This document shows positions 16,779 to 25,833 of a stretch of DNA of 64,000 nucleotides, piece after piece. The translations under genes and the position numbers were made by a program. Position 1 is the stretch's first letter, and each line of letters starts with the position of its first letter. The notes beneath the pieces are model-generated. The model was given only the letters and a program-made list of their open reading frames with translations. It searched no databases and had not been told where the DNA came from. This stretch comes from Microbacterium pumilum (GTDB taxonomy: Bacteria > Actinomycetota > Actinomycetes > Actinomycetales > Microbacteriaceae): NCBI RefSeq assembly GCF_039530225.1, contig NZ_BAAAOH010000001.1:2170001-2234000 (forward strand), read 5' to 3'.

Positions 16779-18152
16779 GTGACCTCGCCGGACGCACCGC
16801 CCGCCCCCGCTCGCCACGGCGGGATCGGCATCGTGCAGGGCACCGCCCTCTACATCGCATCCGTCCTCGGAACCGGTCTCCTGGTGCTGCCCGGGCTTGC
16901 GGCAGCTGTGGCTGGGCCGGCGAGCATCGTCGCCGTGATCGCGGTCATCGGCCTGTCGGTGCCTCTCGCGGGCACATTCGCCGTCCTGGCGGCGCGCTAT
17001 CCCGACCCCGGCGGTGTCGCAAGCTACGTGCGGCGGGCGCTCGGCGGCACCGCTGCTCGCATGACCGGCTACTGGTTCATGTTCGGCGTGTGCGCGGGCG
17101 CGCCGGTCGTCGCCGTGCTGGGTGCGAACTACGTCGCCGCCGTCGCCGGAATCGACCGGAGCATGGTGCCGCTCCTGGCCCTCGCGATCCTGGTGCCGCC
17201 CTTCGCCGCCAACGCGTTCGGCGTCCGCGTGGCGGGCTGGGTGCAATTCGTCCTCACCGCGCTGCTCCTCGGCGTCGTGGTGGTTGTCGTCTCGCTCGCC
17301 GCACCGGCCGTCGACCCGCAGAACTACACACCGTTCCTGCCGCACGGCTGGGTGGGTGTCGGCACCGCCGTGAGCCTGTTCGTGTGGGCCTTCGCCGGCT
17401 GGGAGGTCGGGACGCACATCTCGGGGGAGTTCCGCAATCCGCGCCGTGACATCCCGGTCGGCACGGCGATCGCCCTCGTCGTGACCGGCGCCTGCTACCT
17501 CATCCTGCAGATCGTGACGGTCGGTGCCCTCGGCGGCGATGCCGGCGACGGGGCGGTTCCGCTGCTCGAACTCGCCCGTCTCGGCTCGCAGGGACTCGGC
17601 GCGATCGCGGTGGGAGTCATCGCTGCGATCGTCGCGCTGGGCGTCATGAACGCCTACCTCGCCGCATTCGCCAAGCTGGGCGCCTCACTTGCCTTGAATC
17701 GGGATCTGCCGCGGTGGTTCTCCGCGGGCGCCGAATCGGGCGGCATACCGCGTCGCGCGCTCGCTCTCACCGGAGTCGTCGTGCTCGCGTACTTCGGTCT
17801 CATGCTCGCCTCCGGCCTCGACCTCAAGCCGTTCATCCTCGTGCACACGAGCAGCATGGTGGCGATCTACGCGCTGGGCATGGTTGCGGCCGTGCGTCTG
17901 CTGCGCCGATTCACCACGGGATGGTGGATGGCGGTCATCGCCGCTGTCCTCTGCGTCGGCATGCTGGTGCTCGCGATCGGCTCACTGCTGCCTGCCGCGG
18001 GTCTCGCCGTTGCGGCGGTCGCCGTGACGATCGTTCGGCGAGCGCGCAGGACCGCGGGCACGGTCCTTGTGGCCCAGGCCATGGTCGACGACCGGTCGGA
18101 TCCCGGTGTCGGCACGCCCGCAGAGCCCGCGGCACGATCGAGTCGGCCCTGA
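16779..18152 (+). CDS. APC family amino acid permease
   Basis: A 457-residue transporter with about twelve membrane helices. The first helix carries GTALYIASVLGTGLLVLPGLAAAVAGPAS, the unwound GTG motif of APC transporters; FVWAFAGWEVGTHISGEFRNPRRDIP matches helix 6-7 with the E-x-NPRRD loop. Substrate cannot be assigned. The GTG follows GGAGGA with almost no spacing, so a leaderless start from GAGACT (6 nt upstream) is more likely than SD use. Ends 66 nt from convergent kgd. Confidence 0.85.
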   Translation: MTSPDAPPAPARHGGIGIVQGTALYIASVLGTGLLVLPGLAAAVAGPASIVAVIAVIGLSVPLAGTFAVLAARYPDPGGVASYVRRALGGTAARMTGYWFMFGVCAGAPVVAVLGANYVAAVAGIDRSMVPLLALAILVPPFAANAFGVRVAGWVQFVLTALLLGVVVVVVSLAAPAVDPQNYTPFLPHGWVGVGTAVSLFVWAFAGWEVGTHISGEFRNPRRDIPVGTAIALVVTGACYLILQIVTVGALGGDAGDGAVPLLELARLGSQGLGAIAVGVIAAIVALGVMNAYLAAFAKLGASLALNRDLPRWFSAGAESGGIPRRALALTGVVVLAYFGLMLASGLDLKPFILVHTSSMVAIYALGMVAAVRLLRRFTTGWWMAVIAAVLCVGMLVLAIGSLLPAAGLAVAAVAVTIVRRARRTAGTVLVAQAMVDDRSDPGVGTPAEPAARSSRP

Positions 18153-18200
18153 CACGAAGCGGGTCGGCGCCGCAGAGCGGCATCGACCCACCTCGAGTGA

Positions 18201-18216
18201 TCCGGGCAGTCCCGGA
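18201..18216 (-). terminator. candidate kgd terminator
   Basis: TCCGGG (18201-18206) and CCCGGA (18211-18216) with a 4-nt loop lie directly after the kgd stop at 18219. There is no U tract; a convergent gene ends nearby. Confidence 0.35.
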
Positions 18217-18218
18217 CG

Positions 18219-21200
18219 TCAGAGCGTCAGCGCCTTCTGCAGGATCGTCGCCTGCTCGGTCGCGTGCACCTTCGGCGACCCGGTGGCCGTCGACGCGGCT
18301 GCCGGGCGCGAGATGCGCTTGATCGTGCGTCCGTGCAGGTGCTTGACGACCTCGAGCGCGATGAAGGGCCAGGCGCCCTGGTTCTCGGGCTCGTCCTGCA
18401 CCCAGAAGAGCTGGGCGTTCGGGTAGCTGTCGATCACGGCGTTCAGCTCGTCGATCGGCGCCGGATAGAACTGCTCCACGCGCACGAGGGCGATCTCGGG
18501 GTTCGGCTTCTTCTCCAGCTCGGCGCGGAGGTCCCAGTGGATCTTTCCGGCGTGCAGCAGGACGCGCTTGACGGCGCTCTTGTCGAGACCGCGGTCGTCG
18601 TCGAGCACCGGCTCGAACCGCCCGCTGAGGAAGTCCTCGACGGGGCTGGTCGCGCCGCGCAGTCGCAGCATCGCCTTGGGGGTGAAGACCACGAGCGGCC
18701 GGCGTGGGCGCGCGTACGCCTGGCGGCGGAGCAGGTGGAAGTACGACGCGGGCGTCGACGGTCGTGCGACGGTCATGTTGTCCTGCGCGCACATCTGCAG
18801 GTAGCGCTCGATGCGGGCCGAGGAGTGGTCGGGGCCCTGGCCTTCGTAGCCGTGCGGGAGCAGCAGCACGACACTCGACTGCTGACCCCACTTCTGCTCG
18901 GCGGCCGAGATGTACTCGTCGATGACCGACTGCGCGCCGTTGGCGAAGTCGCCGAACTGCGCCTCCCACAGCACGAGGGCGTCGGCGCGCTCCACGGAGT
19001 AGCCGTACTCGAACGCCATGGCGGCGTACTCGCTGAGGAACGAGTCGTAGACCCAGAACCGGCCCTGGTCGTCGCTCAGGTTCGCGAGCGGGATCCACTC
19101 CTGACCGTTCGCGCGGTCGTGCAGCACGGAGTGCCGCTGCACGAAGGTGCCGCGGCGGGTGTCCTGGCCGGCGAGGCGGACGAACGTCTTCTCGAGCAGG
19201 AGCGAGCCGAACGCGAGCAGCTCGCCGAACGCCCAGTCGATCGCGCCGTTGCGGCTCATGTCGAACCGCTTCTCGAGGAGCTGCTGCAGCTTGGGGTGCA
19301 CGGTGAAGCCGTCGGGCTTGTTGACGAACGCGTCGCCGATGAGGTTCACGACGTCGCGTGAGACTCCCGTGCTGTCGGGCTGTCCCGCCACCGGCTCAGC
19401 AGCGGCATCCGCATGCAGAACCGAAGAGGACCCGGTCTCGGCCGCGTGCGTCTCGGCGAAGGCGATCTCCAGACGGTTCTGGAAGTCGCGCTTGGCCTGC
19501 TCGTACTCCTCCTCGGTGATGTCGCCGCGTCCGACCAGTGCCTCGGTGTACAGGCGTCGCACCGACCGCTTCGCCTCGATGAGGTTGGTCATCAGAGGCT
19601 GCGTCATCGAGGGGTCGTCGCCCTCGTTGTGACCGCGGCGGCGGTAGCAGACGAGGTCGATCACGATGTCGCGGTGGAAGCGCTCACGGTACGCGAAGGC
19701 CACCTGCGAGACGCGCACGACGGCCTCGGGGTCGTCGCCGTTCACATGGAGGACCGGCGCCTGGATGGTCTTGGCGACATCCGTCGAGTAGACCGACGAA
19801 CGGCCGTCCTGCGGCGTCGTGGTGAACCCGACCTGATTGTTGACGACGACGTGGATCGTGCCGCCGGTGCGGTAGCCGCGGAGCTTGGACATCTGGAGGG
19901 TCTCGACCACGACGCCCTGACCTGCGAAGGCCGCGTCGCCGTGGACGAGGATCGGGAGCCAGGAGTAGCTGCCCACGGGCTTGCGGTCCTGCTTGGCGCG
20001 GACGATCCCTTCGAGCACGCCGTCGACGGTCTCGAGGTGCGAGGGATTCGCGGCGAGATAGACCGGCAGCTCCGTGCCACGGTCATCGACGAACGTGCCC
20101 TCGGTGCCGAGGTGGTACTTCACGTCGCCCGACCCGCTCTTGCTTCCGATCGAGACGGAGCCTTCGAACTCGCGGAACACCTGGCCGTAGGTCTTGCCGC
20201 CGATATTCGTGAGCACGTTCAGCCGGCCGCGGTGCGCCATTCCGATCGCGGCGCCGTCGAGGCCGGAGTCGGCCGCACCCTGCAGGATCTCGTCGAGCAG
20301 CGGGATGAGCGACTCGCCGCCTTCGAGGCTGAAGCGCTTCTGGCCGACGTATTTCGTCTGCAGGAACGTCTCGAACGCCTCGGCCTGGTTGAGCTTGTCG
20401 AGGATGCGCAGCTGCTCGTCGTGACCGGGCTTGGTGTACTTGACCTCGACGTTCTCCTGGAACCACCGGCGCTGCTCGGGATCCTGGATGTGCATGTACT
20501 CGATGCCGATGGTGCGGCAGTAGGAGTCGCGGAGCACACCGAGGATGTCGCGCAGCTTCATCTGGCGCTTGCCGCCGAACCCGTTCGTGACGAACTCGCG
20601 GTCGAGGTCCCAGAAGGTGAGGCCGTGCTCTTCGATCTCGAGGTCGGGGTGGGTGCGCTGCACGTACTCGAGCGGATCGGTGGCCGCCATCAGGTGTCCG
20701 CGGACCCGGAACGAGTTGATGAGCTCCTGCACGCGTGCCGTCTTGTCGACCCGCTCGGCGAGGTCGACGTTGATGTCGGCCGCCCAGTGGATGGGGGCGT
20801 ACGGGATGCGGAGCGCGGCGAAGATGGTGTCGTAGAAGCCCCGCTGGCCGATGAGCAGCTCGTGCACCTTCTTGAGGAACTCGCCCGACCCGGCGCCCTG
20901 GATGACGCGGTGGTCGTAGGTGCTCGTGAGCGTGATCGTCTTGCCGATCGCCAGCTCGTTGAGCGTCTTCTCGCTCGCGCCCTGGAACTCGGCCGGGTAT
21001 TCGAGCGCGCCCGCGCCGACGATGCACCCCTGGCCCTTCATGAGACGCGGGACCGAGTGCACGGTGCCGATGCCGCCGGGGTTCGTGAGCGAGATCGTGG
21101 TGCCCTGGAAATCGGCGGCCGTCAGCTTGTTGTTGCGGGCGCGCGTGATGAGGTCCTCGTACGTCGTGAGGTACTCGTTGAACGTGAGGGTGTCTGCGCG

Positions 21201-22037
21201 CTTGATGCTGGGAACGAGCAGCGCGCGCGTGCCGTCGGGCTTCGGCAGGTCGATCGCGATGCCGAGGTTGACGTGCGAGGGCGCGACGACGGACGGCTTG
21301 CCGTCGATCTCGGCGTAGAACACGTTCTGGCTCGGGAACTCCTTCAGCGCCTGGATGATGGCCCAGCCGATGAGGTGCGTGAAGCTGACCTTGCCGCCGC
21401 GGGTGCGCGACATGTGGTTGTTGAGCACGATCCGGTTGTCGATCATGAGCTTCGCCGGGATCGTGCGAACGCTCGTCGCGGTCGGAACCGTGAGCGACTC
21501 GTCCATGTTGGCCGCGAGGGTCTTCGGCATCCCGCGGAGGACGGTGACGCGCTCCTCAGCAGCCTGGTCGGCCGCCGACGGGGCCGCGGCCGGAGCCTGG
21601 GCAGGGATCGGCGGTGGCGCTGCGGGCCGCGCGGTCGTCCGGGCGACCGGCTGCGACCCGACCACGGGGATCGCCGCGGTGACCGGCTTCGGCTCCGCCC
21701 CGGGTGCTTCGGATTCCGGGGGCGCGGCCGGGGGCGCGGCAGGCGCCTCTGCCGCCGGCGCGGGGGCTGCCGCTGCCGGCGCGGCCGCCGCCGGTGGGGC
21801 GGAGGCTGCGGGCGCCCCGCTCGCGGGCCTTGCGGCATCCGGAGCCGGAATCGTCGGTGCCGATGGTACGGCCGTCCCCGTATCGACGGGGTGGTAGGCC
21901 TCGAGAATGGGCCACCACGCCTTGTCGACCGAGTTCTTGTCGATCTTGAACTGTTCGTACAGCTCGTCGACGAGCCATTCGTTGGCTCCGAACTCTCCTT
22001 CGTTCGAAACCCCGACGCCCGTCACCTGGCTCGACAC
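18219..22037 (-). CDS. kgd: multifunctional 2-oxoglutarate decarboxylase/dehydrogenase E1-E2 (OdhA/Kgd)
   Basis: A 1272-residue actinobacterial fusion. Residues 1-40 form the N-terminal helix; 50-160 are an Ala/Pro linker without a lipoyl lysine; about 165-400 are an E2-like acyltransferase domain with TYDHRVIQGAGSGEF; the rest is the E1 thiamine-diphosphate decarboxylase (AHRGRLNVLTNI, GDAAFAGQGVVVETLQMSKL, RRRGHNEGDDPSMTQP). It feeds the TCA cycle and works with a separate lipoylated E2. GTG 22037 is the start. On the minus strand TACGCT (22119-22114) is a likely -10, giving a leader of about 70 nt containing GATCTC-A-GAGATC. Confidence 0.95.
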   Translation of the reverse strand: MSSQVTGVGVSNEGEFGANEWLVDELYEQFKIDKNSVDKAWWPILEAYHPVDTGTAVPSAPTIPAPDAARPASGAPAASAPPAAAAPAAAAPAPAAEAPAAPPAAPPESEAPGAEPKPVTAAIPVVGSQPVARTTARPAAPPPIPAQAPAAAPSAADQAAEERVTVLRGMPKTLAANMDESLTVPTATSVRTIPAKLMIDNRIVLNNHMSRTRGGKVSFTHLIGWAIIQALKEFPSQNVFYAEIDGKPSVVAPSHVNLGIAIDLPKPDGTRALLVPSIKRADTLTFNEYLTTYEDLITRARNNKLTAADFQGTTISLTNPGGIGTVHSVPRLMKGQGCIVGAGALEYPAEFQGASEKTLNELAIGKTITLTSTYDHRVIQGAGSGEFLKKVHELLIGQRGFYDTIFAALRIPYAPIHWAADINVDLAERVDKTARVQELINSFRVRGHLMAATDPLEYVQRTHPDLEIEEHGLTFWDLDREFVTNGFGGKRQMKLRDILGVLRDSYCRTIGIEYMHIQDPEQRRWFQENVEVKYTKPGHDEQLRILDKLNQAEAFETFLQTKYVGQKRFSLEGGESLIPLLDEILQGAADSGLDGAAIGMAHRGRLNVLTNIGGKTYGQVFREFEGSVSIGSKSGSGDVKYHLGTEGTFVDDRGTELPVYLAANPSHLETVDGVLEGIVRAKQDRKPVGSYSWLPILVHGDAAFAGQGVVVETLQMSKLRGYRTGGTIHVVVNNQVGFTTTPQDGRSSVYSTDVAKTIQAPVLHVNGDDPEAVVRVSQVAFAYRERFHRDIVIDLVCYRRRGHNEGDDPSMTQPLMTNLIEAKRSVRRLYTEALVGRGDITEEEYEQAKRDFQNRLEIAFAETHAAETGSSSVLHADAAAEPVAGQPDSTGVSRDVVNLIGDAFVNKPDGFTVHPKLQQLLEKRFDMSRNGAIDWAFGELLAFGSLLLEKTFVRLAGQDTRRGTFVQRHSVLHDRANGQEWIPLANLSDDQGRFWVYDSFLSEYAAMAFEYGYSVERADALVLWEAQFGDFANGAQSVIDEYISAAEQKWGQQSSVVLLLPHGYEGQGPDHSSARIERYLQMCAQDNMTVARPSTPASYFHLLRRQAYARPRRPLVVFTPKAMLRLRGATSPVEDFLSGRFEPVLDDDRGLDKSAVKRVLLHAGKIHWDLRAELEKKPNPEIALVRVEQFYPAPIDELNAVIDSYPNAQLFWVQDEPENQGAWPFIALEVVKHLHGRTIKRISRPAAASTATGSPKVHATEQATILQKALTL

Positions 22038-22217
22038 GCTGGATCGCCTGCTTTCATCGGTGAAGATCTCAGAGATCGTGCGGAGCGCGAACCGCCCACA
22101 TGCACGACTGTTAAGCGTAACCCAGTCTGCCGCACGGGTTCCTTGCGGCGGGAGAGGCGGGAGCGGAAAGATCGCGGACGCTTATCTGCACGGAAACAGT
22201 CACTACCCTTGACGGAC

Positions 22218-23675
22218 ATGGAGTTCTACGGTGACATGCCCGACGTCGACCTGACCTATTCGGATGTCTTCCTGGTCCCTCGATCCTCATCGATCACCAG
22301 CCGGCTCGACGTGGATCTGTCGCCTGGTGACGGCACCACGGCGACGATCCCGCTGGTGTCGGCGAACATGAACTCCGTCACCGGCGCTCGACTGGCAGCG
22401 ACCCTTGCGCGACGTGGTGGCCTCGGGGTGCTTCCGCAGGACATGCACCTGCAGGACCTGGATGCCGCCATCCGATGGGTCAAAGCGCAGCCCGTGCAGT
22501 GGGATACCCCCCTGGTGCTCCCGCCCGAGGCGACCGTGGCGCAAGCCGCGCGGCTGCTGCCTGCCACCGAGGGGCACGGCATCGTGGTGGCGGATGCGGC
22601 CACCGGCCCGCTCGGAATCGAAGACATTCAGGGTGTCGTTCCGGCCACGCGTCTCGGCACAGCTCTGCCCGACGCACGGCTGGGCGACCTGACGCGAGGG
22701 CGCACGGCATCCGTCGACGCCGACGACATCGAGAGCGCACGCCACGCCTTCGACGTGATCGTCGCCGCGGGCGCCGAGACCGTATGCGTGCTGCATCACG
22801 GTCACCTGGTCGGCACGCTGTCCCGTCGCAGCGCGCTGCGCACGACGCTCTACCGTCCGGCGGTCGACGCCTCCGGACGCTTGAGTGTCGCCGCCGCCGT
22901 CGGCATCAACGGGGATGTCGCAGCCAAGGCCAGGGCGCTCGCCGCGGCCGGGGTGGATGTGCTCGTCGTCGACACCGCCCACGGACACCAGGAGGGCATG
23001 CTCCGCGCGCTCCGCGCCGTCGCCGACCTCGACCTCGGCATCCCGATCGCGGCCGGCAACATCGTCACCGCCGAGGGAGTGCACGACCTCGTCGCGGCGG
23101 GTGCGGACATCCTGAAGGTGGGTGTCGGGCCCGGAGCGATGTGCACGACGCGCATGATGACCGCGGTCGGGCGGCCCCAGTTCTCCGCGGTGCTCGAGAC
23201 GGCCGAGGCCGCCCGTATCATGGGCGCACACGTGTGGGCCGACGGCGGCGTCAGGTACCCGCGTGACGTCGCACTCGCGCTCGCTGCGGGGGCGGCATCC
23301 GTCATGGTCGGCTCGTGGTTCGCGGGCACGATCGAAGCCCCCGGCGAGCTGCAGGTCGATGCGACGGGGCGCGCCTACAAGGAGTCGTGGGGGATGGCGT
23401 CCACCAAGGCCGTGCACGACCGGTTCGGACGCCTCGATCCCTACGAGCTGGCCCGCAAGGAGCTGTTCGCCGAGGGGATCTCGTCGTCGAAGATCTACCT
23501 CGATCCGCTGCGCCCCGGCCTCGAAGACCTGCTCGACATGATCACCTCGGGCGTGCGTTCGTCGTTCACGTATGCCGGCGCCTCGAGCGTCGCGGAGTTC
23601 CACGAGCGCGCCCGGGTCGGCCTGCAGTCCGCGGCCGGCTACGAGGAGGGCAAGGCGCTTCCCGTCAGCTGGTAG
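22218..23675 (+). CDS. guaB1: GuaB1 family IMP dehydrogenase-related protein (probable GMP reductase)
   Basis: A 485-residue TIM barrel with an inserted CBS pair. It keeps SANMNSVTGARLA, the CBS region at about 95-215, DTAHGHQEGMLRALR, KVGVGPGAMCTTRMMTAVGRPQFSA (catalytic Cys in GAMCTTR) and WADGGVRYPRDVALALAAGA. The GAMCTTR loop differs from true IMPDH (GSICTT), and the Mycobacterium GuaB1 subfamily has GMP reductase activity. ATG 22218 has TACCCT at 22204-22209, 8 nt upstream. A large plus-strand frame continues upstream antisense to kgd, but conserved sequence begins only here. Confidence 0.88.
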   Translation: MEFYGDMPDVDLTYSDVFLVPRSSSITSRLDVDLSPGDGTTATIPLVSANMNSVTGARLAATLARRGGLGVLPQDMHLQDLDAAIRWVKAQPVQWDTPLVLPPEATVAQAARLLPATEGHGIVVADAATGPLGIEDIQGVVPATRLGTALPDARLGDLTRGRTASVDADDIESARHAFDVIVAAGAETVCVLHHGHLVGTLSRRSALRTTLYRPAVDASGRLSVAAAVGINGDVAAKARALAAAGVDVLVVDTAHGHQEGMLRALRAVADLDLGIPIAAGNIVTAEGVHDLVAAGADILKVGVGPGAMCTTRMMTAVGRPQFSAVLETAEAARIMGAHVWADGGVRYPRDVALALAAGAASVMVGSWFAGTIEAPGELQVDATGRAYKESWGMASTKAVHDRFGRLDPYELARKELFAEGISSSKIYLDPLRPGLEDLLDMITSGVRSSFTYAGASSVAEFHERARVGLQSAAGYEEGKALPVSW

Positions 23676-23693
23676 CCCCCGGGCGGTCGGGGG
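23676..23693 (+). terminator. candidate guaB1 terminator
   Basis: CCCCCG (23676-23681), 6-nt loop, CGGGGG (23688-23693) immediately after the stop codon. There is no U run. Confidence 0.4.
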
Positions 23694-23731
23694 TCCGCGG
23701 CGTCTTGTGAGGTGCGTCCCGGTTTCACATG

Positions 23732-23800
23732 CGCGGTTGATTCCGTCATCCGCGCCATCGACCGACGTAGCGGATGTCGGGAATTGGCGCGGTTGTGATG
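23732..23800 (+). repeat. REP-like palindromic repeat, copy 1
   Basis: A 69-nt element shared, without gaps, at about 75 percent identity with 33948-34016. Both copies contain CATCCGC, 16 nt, GCGGATG (an inverted pair), and share CGCGGTTG at the left end and TGGCGCGG on the right. It abuts the broken end of the AbiEi-like remnant. Confidence 0.55.
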
Positions 23801-23809
23801 CGTGGTCGG

Positions 23810-24232
23810 CAGAGAGCCCCGGAATACCGGAGCCGTGACGGAGTGATCGCCGAGTTCCTGGACGTCCACTCCGTCGAGGATTCTCGGATGGCGTCTGATC
23901 GCGCCGCTGGACCTCCCGCCGCGCGCGGGTGCACACGATACATCGATGGAAGCGGGCCAGTCCCCCAGCACGTCGATATCCCACAGAGCCGCTGCGGCGA
24001 AATGCGACACAACGGCGGGCGCCCGCATCCGCCTCATCACCTCGAGTACGCGCACCCGGTGACGTTCGGTCGGCGAGAGAGCCTGCCATTCAGCGGTGCG
24101 CACGAATGCGCCGGAGGTCACCCGTGTCCACGCTCCTGCCCGGATCGCGGCCCGCAGCCTGCGATCATCGAAGGGATCCGCGCGATGGCGGCGACGGACG
24201 ACCTCGATCGGCAGGTCCACGGTCAGTGTCAC
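23810..24232 (-). pseudogene. truncated AbiEi-like/DUF559-type protein remnant
   Basis: From a GTG at 24232 the minus strand encodes about 140 residues typical of the N-terminal half of actinobacterial AbiEi-like proteins: LPIEVVRRRHRADPFDDRRLRAAIRAGAWTRVTSGAFVRTAEWQALSPTERHRVRVLEVM, then VVSHFAAAALWDIDVLGDWPASIDV and RSSGAIRRHPRILDGVDVQELGDHSVTAP. The normal second half is missing; after VFRG the frame runs into low-quality sequence and the palindromic repeat. It is probably a relic of an intact ~300-residue gene. Family assignment is from memory of this common Microbacteriaceae architecture. Confidence 0.6.
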
Positions 24233-24433
24233 GCCACCAGGATCGCCTGTACTCGATCGGGTGCGGTTGCGGTCCTGGCCTCCTGTGGAAAACGCGCAGA
24301 GCGTGTGGTGGGCCGGGGGTTGGGATGGGCCGCGGATGACGGGGAGTGGCGCGCATGAGGGCTCGCGCGGCGGCTGACTCCGCGCCCCGGCCGGGCATCC
24401 GCTCATAGGCCCTGCCGTAGACTTGGCGGCACG

Positions 24434-24505
24434 ATGGACGACCCTCCCAGTTGCAGACCCTCGCCCCACCGACCCGCCTCCGGCACGTACCGGGGTGATG
24501 CCTGA
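24434..24505 (+). CDS. 23-residue leader ORF upstream of the CNNM/CorC operon
   Basis: ATG 24434 opens a 23-codon frame (MDDPPSCRPSPHRPASGTYR, then GDA) ending in TGA that shares its last base with the next ATG: TGATG at 24503-24507. TAGACT (24418-24423) lies 10 nt upstream, so the mRNA probably starts 2-4 nt before this ATG and the ORF would be the first translated. Stop/start overlap would couple its translation to the transporter gene. Pro- and Ser-rich; attenuation by slow translation is one possibility. Confidence 0.45.
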   Translation: MDDPPSCRPSPHRPASGTYRGDA

Positions 24506-25833
24506 TGGAATTCGTCATGCTGGGCGTGGGGCTCCTGCTCACTTTCGGAACCGGACTGTTCGTCGCGAGTGAATTCGCGCTCGTCAACCTCGACCGTGCC
24601 GACCTCGAGGCCCGCCAGGCGGCGGGTGAGACGCGGCTGTCGCTGACGATCAGCGCATTGAAGATCACCTCGACCCACCTGTCCAGCGCACAGCTCGGCA
24701 TCACGCTGACGACGCTGCTCACGGGTTATGCGCTCGAGCCCGCGATCTCGAACCTGCTGCGACCCGTCTTCACGGCGTGGGGTCTGCCCGCGGGAGTGGT
24801 GTCACCCCTCGCCGTGTTCCTCGCCGTCACGTTGGCCACCGTCCTGTCGATGATCCTCGGCGAGCTCGTGCCGAAGAGCTTCGCGCTCGCGGTTCCGCGC
24901 CAGACGGCAAAGCTGGTCATGCCGTTCCAGGTCGGGTTCACCACGGTGTTCCGCCCGGCGGTCAGCGTGCTCAACGGCAGCGCCAACGGCGTGCTCCGCG
25001 CGATGGGTATCGAACCCAAGGAAGAGCTGTCGGGTGCCCGCACGGCCGAGGAGCTCTCGAGTCTCGTCCGGCGCTCTGCGAGCGCGGGACTGCTCGAAGA
25101 AGACACCGCATCCCTCCTCGACCGCAGCCTCACCTTCGCCCGGCTGACGGCCGCCGACGTCATGACGCCGCGGCCCAGCATCCATGCCCTCGCGGCAGGA
25201 GACCCGGTCGAAGAGGTGATCCAGCTCGCGCGCCGCACCGGCCACAGCCGCTTCCCCGTCTACGACGACTCGATGGACGACATCACCGGAATCGTGCACC
25301 TCAAGGCGGCGGTGAGCGTTCCGCGAGAGCGACGAATGGATGTCCCGGCCGCCGCGGTCGCGACGGAGCCGCTGCGCGTGCCGGAAGCCGTGCATCTCGA
25401 CGCCCTGGTGTCGGAACTGCGCGCCCGCGGCTACCAGATGGCAGTGGTCGTCGACGAGTACGGCGGCACCGCGGGCGTCGTGACCCTTGAAGACCTCGTC
25501 GAGGAGATCGTCGGCGAAGTGCTCGACGAGCATGATCGCCGACGCGCGGGAATCATCCGCGCCGCCGACACCGTGACATTTCCTGGCGAGCTGCGGCCGG
25601 ACGAGGTGCTCGACCGCACCGGCATCCGGATTCCCGAGGACGACGTCTACGACACGGTCGGCGGATTCATCATGAGCGTGCTCGAGCGCATCCCCGTCGT
25701 AGGCGACACCGTCGAGATCGAGGATGGGACGCTCGACGTGCAGCGCATGAGTGGACGCCGCGTGGAGCGCGTGCGCTTCACCCCCGCACCGATGCCCGCC
25801 GACGCTGCGGCCGACGGGGGTGACGACCGATGA
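24505..25833 (+). CDS. CNNM/CorC family transport protein (hemolysin family)
   Basis: A 442-residue protein: DUF21 membrane domain at about 1-190 (four helices; [19 protein letters not shown] and [11 protein letters not shown]), a CBS pair at about 205-330 ([67 protein letters not shown]), and a C-terminal CorC/HlyC domain (about 345-430). Members move or regulate Mg2+/Co2+. Overlaps the next gene by ATGA. It and the next gene form a tandem pair, a common arrangement in this phylum. Confidence 0.9.
   Translation: MEFVMLGVGLLLTFGTGLFVASEFALVNLDRADLEARQAAGETRLSLTISALKITSTHLSSAQLGITLTTLLTGYALEPAISNLLRPVFTAWGLPAGVVSPLAVFLAVTLATVLSMILGELVPKSFALAVPRQTAKLVMPFQVGFTTVFRPAVSVLNGSANGVLRAMGIEPKEELSGARTAEELSSLVRRSASAGLLEEDTASLLDRSLTFARLTAADVMTPRPSIHALAAGDPVEEVIQLARRTGHSRFPVYDDSMDDITGIVHLKAAVSVPRERRMDVPAAAVATEPLRVPEAVHLDALVSELRARGYQMAVVVDEYGGTAGVVTLEDLVEEIVGEVLDEHDRRRAGIIRAADTVTFPGELRPDEVLDRTGIRIPEDDVYDTVGGFIMSVLERIPVVGDTVEIEDGTLDVQRMSGRRVERVRFTPAPMPADAAADGGDDR

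Noticed and set aside
22065..22077. GATCTC-A-GAGATC in the kgd leader as an operator
   Set aside because: Arms are 6 bp and no matching sites were seen elsewhere; chance is likely.
19413..22217. Plus-strand open frame of over 900 codons opposite kgd running into guaB1
   Set aside because: It is the antisense shadow of a long high-GC gene; conserved sequence begins only at ATG 22218, where a leaderless-type -10 sits.
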